A stretch of DNA of 64,000 nt, taken from assembly GCA_036277115.1 (NCBI GenBank), contig DASUNM010000023.1:248001-312000 (forward strand), written 5' to 3'. This document shows positions 19,401 to 27,039 of this stretch, one piece after another (the first letter of the stretch is position 1; each line of letters begins with the position of its first letter). The notes under the pieces were generated by a model. It made no database searches and was not told the origin of the DNA. It saw nothing but the letters and a program-made list of their open reading frames with translations. The position numbers and the translations under genes are program-made. This DNA is from Pyrinomonadaceae bacterium. Its GTDB lineage: Bacteria; Acidobacteriota; Blastocatellia; Pyrinomonadales; Pyrinomonadaceae.

Positions 19401-22248
19401 GATAGATCGTCCGAGCGATCGCATCCACCATCAGCCCGGCTTGGTGCGCGAGAAACACAATCTCAACGGCGATCTGCGCGGTGTTTGTGCGCGCGTCTCC
19501 CCAGACGCTCCAGAAGTGACTTGTCCACGGCACGCCACGCGGATGAATCAGCAAACCACTGGTGACGTGCGCGTAAACTGGAAACGCCAGCGTCAGCAGC
19601 ACAAACAGTTCCCACCACCAGGCACTGACGGGAAGCACCGTCCAGCCGGCGATCAACAACAGCACAATCGAAGGCGCTAAAAGACTTCGTCGCAAATTGT
19701 CGAGAATCTGCCAGCGCGAGATCGCCGGAATGCGGTTGGGTCGTTTTTGGCCTTGCGCATCACGCACCGTGCCGAATAACCACTCCGTGATTTGCCAATC
19801 ACCACGCGTCCAACGATGCTGCCGGCGTGCGAACGAGTCGTAGTAAGCAGGGTAGTCATCGAGAAACTCAATGTCCGTAACCAGCGCGGTGCGCGCAAAA
19901 ATCGATTCGAACAAGTCGTGACTCAACAGCGTCTGCTCAGGCACGCGTTCATGCATCGCCTGCTCAAATGCTTTGACATCGTAGAGACCTTTGCCGGTGT
20001 AAATGCCCGCGCCGAAAAGATCCTGATAAACGTCCGAAGCTGCCGTCGTGTAGGGATCGACGCCGGTGTTGCCCGAGAAGATGCGCGCAAAGGTCGAGCG
20101 CGAAGCGCTTTCGAGAGAAATACTGACGCGGGGTTGAAAGATCGTGTAACCCTCGGTCATACGATCTTCCGCCGCGTCGAACCGGGGCAGATTCAGTGGA
20201 TGAATAGCTGTGCCGATCAGGCGGTGCGCGGTCTCGCGCGGCAGTTGGGTGTCTGCATCGAGGGTGAGGACGTAACGAATCTCGGACAGCAGTTCTTCGC
20301 CGGCGGTAGTAACGATAAAGCTGGTGTCAGTGGCGCCCAGCAGTAGCTGGTTGAATTCACGCAGCTTGCCGCGCTTACGTTCCCAACCAATCCACGAGTT
20401 TTCCGTCTCGCACCATTGGCGGCGACGATGAAAATAGTGGAAGCGTCCGGGGTGCGTGCCGTTGTAACGCTTGTTGAGTGCCGCGATGCGTTCCAGGGCC
20501 GCTTCCACGATTTCCTTGTCAGCGGGCGTTGTCTCACTCGTCGCATCGGCGAAGTCACCGAGAATCGCAAAGTGAATGTGCTCGTCCTGGTTTCCGAGGT
20601 AGGTAATCTCCAGCTTTTCGGCTATTTCCTCAACCGAAGCCACAGCGGAAAGAATCACCGGCACGACGACGATCGTGCGCGCTTCCGCCGGCACGCCTTT
20701 GGACAAATCGAGTTTCGGCAGCAGCCGCGGCCGGTAGGTGTGTGTAACGCCCCAATTGATAATGCTGATCGCGAGGTCGCTGGCTGGCAACAGCGCCAGG
20801 AGAACTGCGAGCACGACACTTACGGGGTGCGGTTGGGCGCGCGCCACGGCCACTGCGATCACCGCGAGGATCAGGGACGTCAGAAACGTCAACGACCCGA
20901 GAAAAAACAACGTCGCGTGACGTAGTGTCCAACGCTCGAGCCTCTCGCCAATCCGTGGACGATAGCTCGTCTCCGATTCAAGCTGCCCAAGCCCTCGGCC
21001 AATCAGGAAGTAGCCGATGTGCGCTTGCGAGCTCTCTTTGGCATCCGCGGGCGCCGCTTCCGCGGAAGGCGGAAACCCGACCGTGAGGGAGGGTGCGGCC
21101 CGCGCGTTAGCACCCTCCCTTACGGTCGGGTTTCTGCTTTCTGTGGGCGCCGCTTCCGATAATCGTAAAGCCGCACGCGCGACATCCAGTTCCCTGACCT
21201 TCGCCCGTTTTCCGATCCGCTCAACGACCTTGCGGTAACGATCGCGCGTGGCGAAATCCATGCGCGAGTAGATGCGGGCCGGATCTTTCGCTAGCTCACG
21301 ATCGATCAAGCTGACGGTTTCAAAAAAATCCCGCCAGTCCAGCGTCGAGAGCAGGCGCATGCTCGTGATGATGTTGCCCACGGTGACCTGGGCGCCGGCC
21401 TGCCTCCGATGTTCTTCATGAACAATGTCGTGAATCGAGAGGTTAAGTTTGTGCAGTTGCATCTCGAGCCACTCAACCGCGGGCAGGACTGACGGGTCCT
21501 GCTCGCGGAGGCGCTGCATCAACTGCACGACAAACGCACGGCCGAGTGTTTTTCGCTTACCAAGCCTGCCCGAAATCAACGGCACAATTTCCTGCGGATT
21601 GAGCTGCGCGGTTTCGAGAAGGGTGTCGGCGAGCTTGTCAGCTTCTTCGCGCTCAGCGCGCGAGGACACGATCCGGGTCGCGAGCCGGCGTAGATTTTCT
21701 ACCAGTGCGAGACGCAGAGTGATCGGCACCGCCCACAATTCGCCAATCGATAGCGGCGCGACCTTTTGGTAAGCGTTAATGAAGCGGCGCAGCGTTTCGG
21801 AATCGAGATAACTGTCCGTATGTGCGACCAGCGCGACCGAGAGGGCATAGATGCGTGGATAACCTTTGAACGCTCCGTCGGCGAGTTTGGGAAGTTCGTC
21901 ATAGTAGCTCTTGGGCAGGTCTTCGCGAATCTCGCGAATCTGCTCTTCGACAATGTGAAAATTATCTACCAGCCATTCGGCTGCGGGCGAGATGACGTGC
22001 TCACTGCGAATTGATTCAGCGAGCGCGTTGTAAGTCTCAACCAGCTTGCGACCATTCTCTTCCAGACGAGGCAACAGCAAACTGCCGCGCTGAGGCGTGT
22101 CGGCGATCTTGTGTTGCGCAGCTAGTTCTCCGGCGTATTGCTCAAGCCGTTCGACGCTGAAAAGCTCTTCACGAATCGGCGGCTCGCCGCTGTCATCAGA
22201 CGCACGACGGAAAATGCGGATCAATGCTGAGAATGGCCACGGCATCAT
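13438..22248 (-). CDS. Cyclic beta-1,2-glucan synthase-like protein (GT84/GH94, NdvB/ChvB type)
   Basis: At 2936 residues this is the largest gene in the window and matches the length of NdvB/Cgs. These inner-membrane enzymes make, cyclise and trim periplasmic beta-1,2-glucans. In order: an N-terminal helical region; a membrane segment near 445-465; a glycosyltransferase domain with LTLDADTQLPRE near 660; more membrane segments near 855-890 and 975-1025; a glycoamylase-like domain near 1335-1555 (GFNVTEGRRDNSFYD); two GH94 beta-sandwich modules; and a GH94 phosphorylase domain whose GSGDWNDGMN near 2585 holds the general-acid Asp. Residues 364-400 and 2615-2634 are encoded by intergenic-type repeats inserted in frame. 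Product linkage is inferred from architecture only. Confidence 0.9.
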   Translation of the reverse strand: MMPWPFSALIRIFRRASDDSGEPPIREELFSVERLEQYAGELAAQHKIADTPQRGSLLLPRLEENGRKLVETYNALAESIRSEHVISPAAEWLVDNFHIVEEQIREIREDLPKSYYDELPKLADGAFKGYPRIYALSVALVAHTDSYLDSETLRRFINAYQKVAPLSIGELWAVPITLRLALVENLRRLATRIVSSRAEREEADKLADTLLETAQLNPQEIVPLISGRLGKRKTLGRAFVVQLMQRLREQDPSVLPAVEWLEMQLHKLNLSIHDIVHEEHRRQAGAQVTVGNIITSMRLLSTLDWRDFFETVSLIDRELAKDPARIYSRMDFATRDRYRKVVERIGKRAKVRELDVARAALRLSEAAPTESRNPTVREGANARAAPSLTVGFPPSAEAAPADAKESSQAHIGYFLIGRGLGQLESETSYRPRIGERLERWTLRHATLFFLGSLTFLTSLILAVIAVAVARAQPHPVSVVLAVLLALLPASDLAISIINWGVTHTYRPRLLPKLDLSKGVPAEARTIVVVPVILSAVASVEEIAEKLEITYLGNQDEHIHFAILGDFADATSETTPADKEIVEAALERIAALNKRYNGTHPGRFHYFHRRRQWCETENSWIGWERKRGKLREFNQLLLGATDTSFIVTTAGEELLSEIRYVLTLDADTQLPRETAHRLIGTAIHPLNLPRFDAAEDRMTEGYTIFQPRVSISLESASRSTFARIFSGNTGVDPYTTAASDVYQDLFGAGIYTGKGLYDVKAFEQAMHERVPEQTLLSHDLFESIFARTALVTDIEFLDDYPAYYDSFARRQHRWTRGDWQITEWLFGTVRDAQGQKRPNRIPAISRWQILDNLRRSLLAPSIVLLLIAGWTVLPVSAWWWELFVLLTLAFPVYAHVTSGLLIHPRGVPWTSHFWSVWGDARTNTAQIAVEIVFLAHQAGLMVDAIARTIYRKFVSRRHLLEWVTAASSEASSKHDLPAFLRFMWPAVVIVLVAVALIVMSSVASLPAAAIFLVAWAASPVIAFVISRRRAEVALSLNAKDVRAIRTVARRTWRFFETFVGDEDHWLPPDNFQEDPKPLVAHRTSPTNIGLLWLSTVAAYDFGYVGVVELVERLEKTIASHQKLQKFRGHLLNWYDTRTLEAMWPHYVSSVDSGNLAACLLALKQTCLEIPDDQLFGARVLNGLCDTLAALRHEMSQLTTARQRTDAISIKQLMQELDALAELLALPEPQSLDEWRDLLERVNERAATIDDTVAALSHVHQSGEVEELHWWSSALLRQSGNWQRDFQILISESVTAEAAQPTLASSSDEGTEAAKDISARLAKIAAVCQRLFDEMDFKFLLEQERKVFTVGFNVTEGRRDNSFYDLLASEARLASFVAIAKGDVPQEHWFRMGRQLTSVNGGRALISWTGTMFEYLMPLLVMRDYRDTLLGETYDAIVMRQIEYGTERGVPWGISESAYAARDLQLNYQYGPFGVPGLGLKRGLIEDLVVSPYATILASQVKPVEAIENLRALEREGALSRYGFYEALDYTPERVKKGEHCTPVRAFMAHHQGMSLVALDNLLNQNITQNRFHNEPLVQSTELLLQERVPRGVPAAHPRAEEVLSGRVVRTLTGLVTRAYDTADLPTPRTQLLSNGTYTLMITTAGSGYSRSGPLAVTRWREDPTRDHWGSFIYVRDIRSGVVWSTGHQPIPARAQDYEVAFSEDKADFWRRDSGIVTHMEVIVSAEENAEMRRVSVTNFGNRPREIELTSYSEVVLAPQASDVAHPAFSNLFVETEFHGRHNTLFARRRQRSSEDKPVWGVHVLATTAETIGGIQFETDRSRFLGRGHNTSDPVSVVADQPLSNTVGAVLDPIFSLRCRVRLQPNESVQVVFTTGVAESSEQAHALSEKYFDAGIFERESRMAWTRAQVEMTHLHIDPDEAHLFQRLAGRILYLDPSLRPRPHVLALNRLTQARLWGHGIGGDLPIVILRLEREEDVPMARQLLRAHQYLSSKGLQFDLVILNDHPSGYAQSLHESLQTAARTAGVQTLLDKPAGVFIRRSDQIPQEERILLHAVARVVIVSERGSLEDQLVRRPAEGPLPAEFQPYAPSQTYSETPLEIPKLSFFNGVGGFAHGGREYVTILGEGQWTPAPWSNVVANNADVGFLVTETGGGFTWASNSHENRLTPWSNDVVSDTPGEVIYLRDEDSGATWTPTPLPIREHAPYSIRHGQGYTVFEHASHGISQELLMFAPLDAPVKILLLRLRNRTERKRRLSVTNYVDLTLGVDRHASAPHIVTDIEEQQGAVFARNSFNNEFAERIVFVGTSELRCTMTCDRKEFIGRNGSLAHPAALRRVGLSGRDGAGLDPCAAIQAQIELAPGEAREIVFLLGQAESIERAREINSRFRNVQAVNEALERVLNFWDQTLSTVEIKTPDASLDTLVNRWLLCQVLACRVRGRSAFYQSSGAFGFRDQLQDVMTLVYARPEVAREQILRAASRQFKEGDVLHWWHEPTARGVRTRFSDDLLWLPYVVAHYVNITGDQSVLSEPVPFLEAELLKPDQHEAYIEPKISSESGTILEHCTRAIDRSLGLGAHGLPLMGSGDWNDGMNRIGIGGKGESVWLGWFLATVLQGIEPFLSEPGADVSVTGAGANSQPVDHRTTYAIHLEKLRKGLEKSWDGDWYRRAYFDDGTPLGSAQNDECRIDSIAQTWAVISGVAESYRAQRAMAAVEQYLIRRGDGLIILFTPPFDKSKLDPGYVKGYVPGVRENGGQYTHAALWTVIAFALLGEGDRAGELFGLLNPINHSSTRAGLHKYKVEPYVAPGDVYAVPPHTGRGGWTWYTGSAGWMYRAALEYILGFKLQGDRLRVDPCIPRFWRDFDITYRRGSSVYRIKVENPHAVSRGVASVELDGVEQASKEIALADDGKPHDVRILMGAWIDNEGTEAQPREPHTDQILQS
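14352..14395 (-). repeat. Repeat arm words inside the glucan synthase gene
   Basis: On the coding strand, TCAGAACCCGGAGCGGAC, GTG, then TCAGTAACGGGAGCGG lie side by side. They match the two arms of the intergenic element at 6906-7009 with one difference each. They encode about 15 residues (SEPGADVSVTGAGA) in a loop of the GH94 domain, without breaking the frame. Confidence 0.65.
21049..21158. repeat. In-frame palindromic repeat insertion with 14-bp flanking direct repeats
   Basis: A 25-bp inverted repeat (21072-21096 against 21110-21134, one mismatch) with a 13-base spacer lies inside the glucan synthase coding sequence. A perfect 14-bp direct repeat, GGGCGCCGCTTCCG, brackets it at 21049-21062 and 21145-21158. 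The offset is 96 bases, so the insertion adds exactly 32 codons and keeps the frame. A relative of the palindrome lies in the intergenic region at 53221-53316. Confidence 0.85.
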
Positions 22249-22337
22249 CAGGGAAAACAGGGGGAAATTCTTGGGATTTTCGTTAGGATAGCACAGTTAA
22301 CACTCTCGCTCCGGGCAGGAGACTGTCGGGGAAAGAA

Positions 22338-22433
22338 CTCCGTGGTTCTCTGTGCGATCTCCGTGTCTCTGTGGTGAAGCTTTTCCTGCGCAAATTCCAC
22401 CACAGAGACACAGAGAGGCACAGAGTTCGCGCA
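22338..22433. repeat. Inverted pair of CACAGAG-word arrays
   Basis: 22338-22376 carries words such as CTCTGTG and TCTCTGTGG. 22398-22433 carries their reverse complements (CCACAGAGACACAGAG and further CACAGAG). A similar but more decayed copy lies at 33145-33240. The pair sits about 40 bases downstream of the DUF2085 gene stop. The spacer is 21 bases, so the transcript could fold into one long imperfect hairpin. Confidence 0.75.
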
Positions 22434-22472
22434 GAGATTCATTTCGAGACTCTTGGAGATAGTAGGTGAGGT

Positions 22473-23027
22473 TTAAAGCGACGCACCGAAGTCTTCTTTT
22501 TTGCTTCCTCTGCTAAACCGTCGTTGCACGATCACACTCAATTCAATCAATCCCGGCACCACATAAAGCGCCGCCACCGCGCCGAATAACGCACCCGTCG
22601 TCACGCGCGTGAAGTGATTGTTCTGCCAGATTTCAAAATAGGTCAGCCCGAAATCGACGGCGAGCGGGACGCCGGACATTAGAAGCCAGATGACGTGCGG
22701 CGTGTCGGTTCGTTTCAGCGAGCGCGTCAAAGGCAAAGCCAACGTCGCGATCGCGAATCCGGCATACAACCCGGTGCAGCGCGAACAGACGGCGAAGGGA
22801 TGACCGGCGAGATGAAATGAACGCTCGGGAATTTGATGACAGAGGTAACTGAAGGCCTGGTAAATGAATTCTGAGAACCCCAAGTGGCCGCGAGACAAAG
22901 CTGCGGGAGCAGCGACGGTAGCGATGTCGATTAGCAGAACGATCGAGGCGAGCAGGCCCCAGACAACGACTGAGATGCGTGATTCACGCGTGGTGAGAGT
23001 TTCTCCAGAGTTGGGCGACGCGATCAA
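22473..23027 (-). CDS. DUF2085 family membrane protein
   Basis: The 184-residue protein has about four membrane segments and the conserved motif of DUF2085: FSYLCHQIPERSF then AVCSRCTGLYAG (residues about 65-100). The His and Cys residues suggest a metal or redox role, but the family has no established function. The start is a TTG at 23027, 18 bases after the glpX stop, so the two genes are co-transcribed. No better in-frame start is visible upstream of the first membrane segment. Confidence 0.82.
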   Translation of the reverse strand: MIASPNSGETLTTRESRISVVVWGLLASIVLLIDIATVAAPAALSRGHLGFSEFIYQAFSYLCHQIPERSFHLAGHPFAVCSRCTGLYAGFAIATLALPLTRSLKRTDTPHVIWLLMSGVPLAVDFGLTYFEIWQNNHFTRVTTGALFGAVAALYVVPGLIELSVIVQRRFSRGSKKEDFGASL

Positions 23028-23045
23028 AAACCAGAAATCCCAAAA

Positions 23046-24095
23046 CTAAAATCTAATCACCGTATCCGGACCGCCTTCGATGTGAATGCTGTCAACGAAG
23101 CGAATGTGTTTTGATTCGCTCGTCATCACTAAGCTATGCGTGCGCTTGCCGGAACCAAAGAAACGTACGCCGCGCATCAGCGAACCGTCGGTGACGCCGG
23201 TGGCCGCGAAAATGATCTTCTTGCCGGGCGCGAGATCGTCCGTGTCGTAGACTTTGTACGGATCGTGAACCCCCATCGACTTCAAACGCGCGATGACTTC
23301 TTCAGCCGGTGGCACTTTGCTTTTATCTACGCCAAGTCGTTCTGGATCGAAAACCAGGCGTGCCTGAATCTCGCCATTAAGACACTTCACGGCCGCGGCT
23401 GTTAACACGCCTTCGGGCGCGCCGCCGATACCGATGCAGGCATGAATGTTTGTGCCTGCCACCGCAGCGGAAATGCCGGCCGATAGGTCACCGTCAGAGA
23501 TTAAACGAATCCGGGCTCCCGCTTCGCGCACGTCGTCAATTATCTTTTTGTGGCGCGGCCGGTCGAGAATGATGATCGTCAAATCGTCGATGTCACGACC
23601 CAGCCGCCGCGCGATGTTGCGCAGGTTTTCTTTGATGGGCGCGTCGATGTCGATGACACCGCGTGACGAAGGGCCCACCACAATCTTGTCCATGTAAATG
23701 TCCGGCGCGTGCAGCAACCCGCCGCGTTCAGCCGCCGCCAGCACGGCGATCGCGTTGTTCGCTCCGAGGGCGCACAGGTTTGTTCCTTCCAGCGGATCGA
23801 CAGCGATGTCCACTTCGGGACATGATGCCGCCATTTCTTCACCGACGCCGAAGCCGCCGCCAACTTCCTCGCCGATGAAAAGCATGGGCGCTTCATCGCG
23901 TTCGCCTTCGCCTATCACGACCCGCCCGCGCATCGGCACCGTGTCCATGACTTCGCGCATGGCCTCAACCGCGACCTGATCGGAATACTTGCGATCCCCC
24001 TGGCCCATCGTGCGTGCCGCGGCAATTGCCGCCGCCTCGGTCACGCGCAAAAAGTCCAAAGATAGCTCGCGCTCGGTTCTCAGTTCTGGCGCCAT
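23046..24095 (-). CDS. glpX: Fructose-1,6-bisphosphatase class II
   Basis: GlpX-type enzymes remove the 1-phosphate from fructose 1,6-bisphosphate in gluconeogenesis, using divalent metal ions. Motifs: [15 protein letters not shown] near residue 60, [14 protein letters not shown] near 95 (metal-binding Asp and Glu), and [14 protein letters not shown] near 220. Length 349 is slightly above the usual 330. The ATG has AGGAG eight bases upstream. A DUF2085 gene follows in the same transcript. Call is secure. Confidence 0.96.
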   Translation of the reverse strand: MAPELRTERELSLDFLRVTEAAAIAAARTMGQGDRKYSDQVAVEAMREVMDTVPMRGRVVIGEGERDEAPMLFIGEEVGGGFGVGEEMAASCPEVDIAVDPLEGTNLCALGANNAIAVLAAAERGGLLHAPDIYMDKIVVGPSSRGVIDIDAPIKENLRNIARRLGRDIDDLTIIILDRPRHKKIIDDVREAGARIRLISDGDLSAGISAAVAGTNIHACIGIGGAPEGVLTAAAVKCLNGEIQARLVFDPERLGVDKSKVPPAEEVIARLKSMGVHDPYKVYDTDDLAPGKKIIFAATGVTDGSLMRGVRFFGSGKRTHSLVMTSESKHIRFVDSIHIEGGPDTVIRF

Positions 24096-24353
24096 TCTAT
24101 TCGCTCCTGTGACAGACGAATTGAAATGCTGAAACGAAATGAAGAGTTAACGAAAGCGCGGACATAGTACCAGAGGAATGCACGGTTTTTCCAAGCAGCG
24201 GTTTCGTTCACTTAAGTGAGCAAGCCGTTAGTCTGGATGAGGTTGAGCCGAAACTTCGGCGAGCGGTCGGTCCGGCGGTGACACTTGATCAAGATGGCAG
24301 CCGGGGTGCAATAGCCCGACTGTTAGTGAGGGCGTGGTGAAGCGTTGTGAGAC

Positions 24354-24710
24354 TTAAGTGATTTGTTTCACTTCGACAGTAACGGTCCTGGGATTGCCAA
24401 AACTAAGGACCGGATAACTCTGAACATTGATGAAGTCGCCCGGGCTTGGCTTTCCGTCACTGTCTGCGTCCACCAAAACTTCAATCGAATAGCTTTGGCG
24501 CTGATCTGGCGGCTCACCGGAGATTTCGAACGGGATCAGTTCTCCGGCATTTGCTCTGGAAGTGATGTCTTTCAGCACCTGCTCGGCGACCAGCCGCGAC
24601 GGAGCATCTGACATGCTTGTTTCCCGGAGTTGCACAGTGGCCCGCACCCCGGGAGGCAGATCGGGCTTGCTGGCAAATCGGATTTCACCTCTGACAAGAA
24701 TCTCGCCCAA
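24354..24710 (-). CDS. YbaY/YscW-like domain protein
   Basis: This 118-residue protein begins at a TTG with GGAG seven bases upstream. The segment LPPGVRATVQLRETSMSDAP and a later PFEISGEP match the pattern of the YbaY/YscW beta-sandwich family, whose members are mostly outer-membrane lipoproteins. Here no signal peptide or lipobox is visible: the product starts directly with the domain. Either it is cytoplasmic or the gene has lost its 5' end. A degenerate half of the GTGAGGGAGGG palindrome lies downstream near 24310-24335. Confidence 0.55.
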   Translation of the reverse strand: MGEILVRGEIRFASKPDLPPGVRATVQLRETSMSDAPSRLVAEQVLKDITSRANAGELIPFEISGEPPDQRQSYSIEVLVDADSDGKPSPGDFINVQSYPVLSFGNPRTVTVEVKQIT

Positions 24711-24842
24711 CTTTGAACTCCCATCTCAATTGCGCGGCATTCGTCAGCTCAGCTTCAAATCGGTACCTTGAGACTATCCGCCTGACTCTGATGCTGGTTT
24801 GAATGTGTCTAAGATCGCATATTACGGTTTGAGGAGAAAGAA

Positions 24843-24881
24843 TGCGCGGCCGAACGAACCATTATGATGTTCGGCCGCGCA
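24843..24881 (-). terminator. Probable terminator of the astacin gene
   Basis: A perfect 13-bp stem (TGCGCGGCCGAAC against GTTCGGCCGCGCA) with a 13-base loop lies 40 bases past the astacin stop codon. On the reverse strand it is followed by the T-rich TTCTTTCTCC. Confidence 0.6.
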
Positions 24882-24920
24882 AGATACTTCCTCAAAACGC
24901 GGAAGTTTGATGGTTAGCCT

Positions 24921-26603
24921 TCAGAGCACGCTGAAGAGCATAGAGTTGAGCCGGTGGGCAGCATCAGTGCCGGTCCAGCCCCAAACCAACCGGTTGCCGA
25001 GATTCGTGATCACCGGTCCATCAATGCACGTTTCTCTCGAAGTCTGCTTGCTGCCCCAGGCTGTTCCATTGGCACTCGCAAGCACGTTGAGGAATCGGTT
25101 GCCTACTCCCTGCCAGGTCAGAAAGGCCCGGCCACCGCTCGCGTGCAGAGATGGCGTAGCTACTGTCGTCTCTCCCAGCGTGACTTTGTTGGTGAAGTTC
25201 ACGCCGTTGGAGCTCTGCATCACATTCAACTGGTTGTTGCCAACCCCACGCCATGACAAGAGCAGACGATTCCCTAAAGTCGCCAGGCCGGGACCCGAGG
25301 TCGTGGTGTCTCCCAGCGTAACCTTGCCTCCCCAGTTCACACCGTTAGTGCTTCTCATGACATTCAACTGGTTATTGCCCACTCCGCGCCAGGCGATAAA
25401 GAGCTGATTACCCAGGACCGCCAGTGCCGGCGAAGAGAGTGACGTATCACCCAGAGTCACCTTGTTAGTCCAGGTTACCCCGTTGGTCGACTGCATCACG
25501 TTCAGCCGGTTGTTGCCCACTCCAATCCAGGCCACAACGAATCTGTTTTGGAAAACAGCGAGCGCCAGGGACACGGCCGAGATCTCATTCAAAGTAACCT
25601 TGCTACCGTAGTTCAGGCCGTTCGCCGAACTCATGAAGTTGAGCCGAAGATTTCCGGTGCCGGTCCAACCCAGCAGTACCATTTGATTCGCGCGCGTTGT
25701 CATCGCGGGGCCGTTGCTGCTCGTATCTCCGAGTATGGCCTTGCGGGGATAGAGTGAATTTATCGCCGCGACATCGCCGGCGCTCAAGCCAGTGCGCTGA
25801 CCGATGGGCACATTGGGATCGGGACGAGGGGTGATCGTATCGACGTTCGGATTGATCGCGAAGGCGTTGCGGGGATAGTGCATGATCGACCCGTAATCAT
25901 AACGGCCAATGTCGTCGCCATCGGTGATGTGCTGATTAAAGTTATGGGCCATGCCCGCCTGAATGTTGGCAAAGTTGATGGTGACGAAGTTGTCGCGATC
26001 TTCTCTGCTCTGTTCGTGCCACAGCCCCAGTGCGTGTCCGATTTCATGAATCGTGCTGCCGGTAGAGCACCCGGCGCCCAGGGTGATGAGCTGCTCGCCG
26101 CCCCGCATGCCCACTTGAGAGCTACAACCTCCGCCCGGGACGAACGTGACAAAGTTGGCTTCAGTTGTGCGCTGGCGGAACCTGATATTCGTGTTTGCCG
26201 TCCAGTGGTTAATTGCATCGGTGACTCGCTGTTGGTTGGGCAGGCTCGGATCGATGCGAAAGATCAGCACTCCGTCGGGCCAGCGAAATTGACTGCCGGT
26301 AATGACCACCGCCTCAACCGCGTCCGGCACCGGATTCTCGACCGATTTTTTAATGGCTGCCATTTCGGCAGCGCTGCCCAGAACAATGTCTCCTTCAAAG
26401 ATCGCCTTACCTTCAGAGACCGCGTAATCGACTTTTTTCAGACCGAATGTCTCTCCGGAAATGTAACTGCTCTTCACATTGCTCGAAGCCAGGAACTCGC
26501 CAGAGACGCTGTATTTAACTGCGCCTTGAGTTTTCTTCTTAGACGCACTTTTCTTTGCAGCTTTCTTGGTGGAAGTAGTTTTCTTACTTTTCTTGGTTGC
26601 CAT
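24921..26603 (-). CDS. Astacin-type metallopeptidase (M12A) with C-terminal propeller-like repeats
   Basis: The ATG at 26603 has AAGGAG six bases upstream, which decides the start over a longer open frame. Of 560 residues, 1-27 are Lys/Ala/Ser/Thr-rich, like a histone tail, and no signal peptide is evident. The catalytic domain (about 95-285) has the astacin zinc motif HEIGHALGLWHE at 186-197 and the Met-turn SIMHYP at 239-244 with the switch Tyr. Residues 290-560 are six copies of a 46-residue repeat (pattern TLGDT..P.L...N...W.GVGN..LNVM.S.NG), which would fit a six-blade beta-propeller. Likely an extracellular protease, export route unclear. Confidence 0.92.
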   Translation of the reverse strand: MATKKSKKTTSTKKAAKKSASKKKTQGAVKYSVSGEFLASSNVKSSYISGETFGLKKVDYAVSEGKAIFEGDIVLGSAAEMAAIKKSVENPVPDAVEAVVITGSQFRWPDGVLIFRIDPSLPNQQRVTDAINHWTANTNIRFRQRTTEANFVTFVPGGGCSSQVGMRGGEQLITLGAGCSTGSTIHEIGHALGLWHEQSREDRDNFVTINFANIQAGMAHNFNQHITDGDDIGRYDYGSIMHYPRNAFAINPNVDTITPRPDPNVPIGQRTGLSAGDVAAINSLYPRKAILGDTSSNGPAMTTRANQMVLLGWTGTGNLRLNFMSSANGLNYGSKVTLNEISAVSLALAVFQNRFVVAWIGVGNNRLNVMQSTNGVTWTNKVTLGDTSLSSPALAVLGNQLFIAWRGVGNNQLNVMRSTNGVNWGGKVTLGDTTTSGPGLATLGNRLLLSWRGVGNNQLNVMQSSNGVNFTNKVTLGETTVATPSLHASGGRAFLTWQGVGNRFLNVLASANGTAWGSKQTSRETCIDGPVITNLGNRLVWGWTGTDAAHRLNSMLFSVL

Positions 26604-26962
26604 AGATTTCTCCTTTTCGGCGGTTTGAGTGCATGCGGAGCCCGGCCTCGCTGGAACGAGCCGTTGCTGCGTTCCGTGAAGCTGTCGGTTCACCCCCTTA
26701 TCGTTCACCTTTAATGACCGCGTGCGACAAAGTATTTCAAACGGCGGTTATCACAACCGTCATCCCAAATGGACGGAGCGTTAGTGACCATCTAAGACAG
26801 TCCGCAAGCTGCCGGACCGAGACATCCGCCAGGGTCAGTGAGTAGCGTGTTTAGGATTTATTGTTGACTGGCAGGGCGGGGCGCGTAATTGGCGAGACTT
26901 CGCCAAAGTCTATCTCAGCGAACTCTTCTTGAGGAACAGACGGCTTGTCAGAAACGATTAGC
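26604..26962. other. Gene-free stretch upstream of the astacin gene
   Basis: No open frame with a ribosome site, no RNA gene and no clear hairpin was seen here. The part next to 26604 is the leader of the astacin gene. Confidence 0.5.
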
Positions 26963-27038
26963 CGCGGATTGACGCAGATTCACGCGGATAAAATCGAACA
27001 CTTTTTCTATCTGCGGGTATCCGCGTTTATCCCGGCTG
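26963..27038. repeat. Inverted pair of 10-bp word arrays
   Basis: Left half: three 10-bp words, CGCGGATTGA, CGCAGATTCA, CGCGGATAAA (26963-26992). Right half: ATCTGCGGGT, ATCCGCGTTT, ATCCCGGCTG (27009-27038), the inverse pattern. The array starts right after the stop codon of the acyl-CoA dehydrogenase gene. Confidence 0.75.
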
Positions 27039-27039
27039 G

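Noticed and set aside
13438-22248. Fusion of several genes by sequencing error in the 2936-residue frame
   Set aside because: The domain order and length match the known NdvB/ChvB type from end to end.
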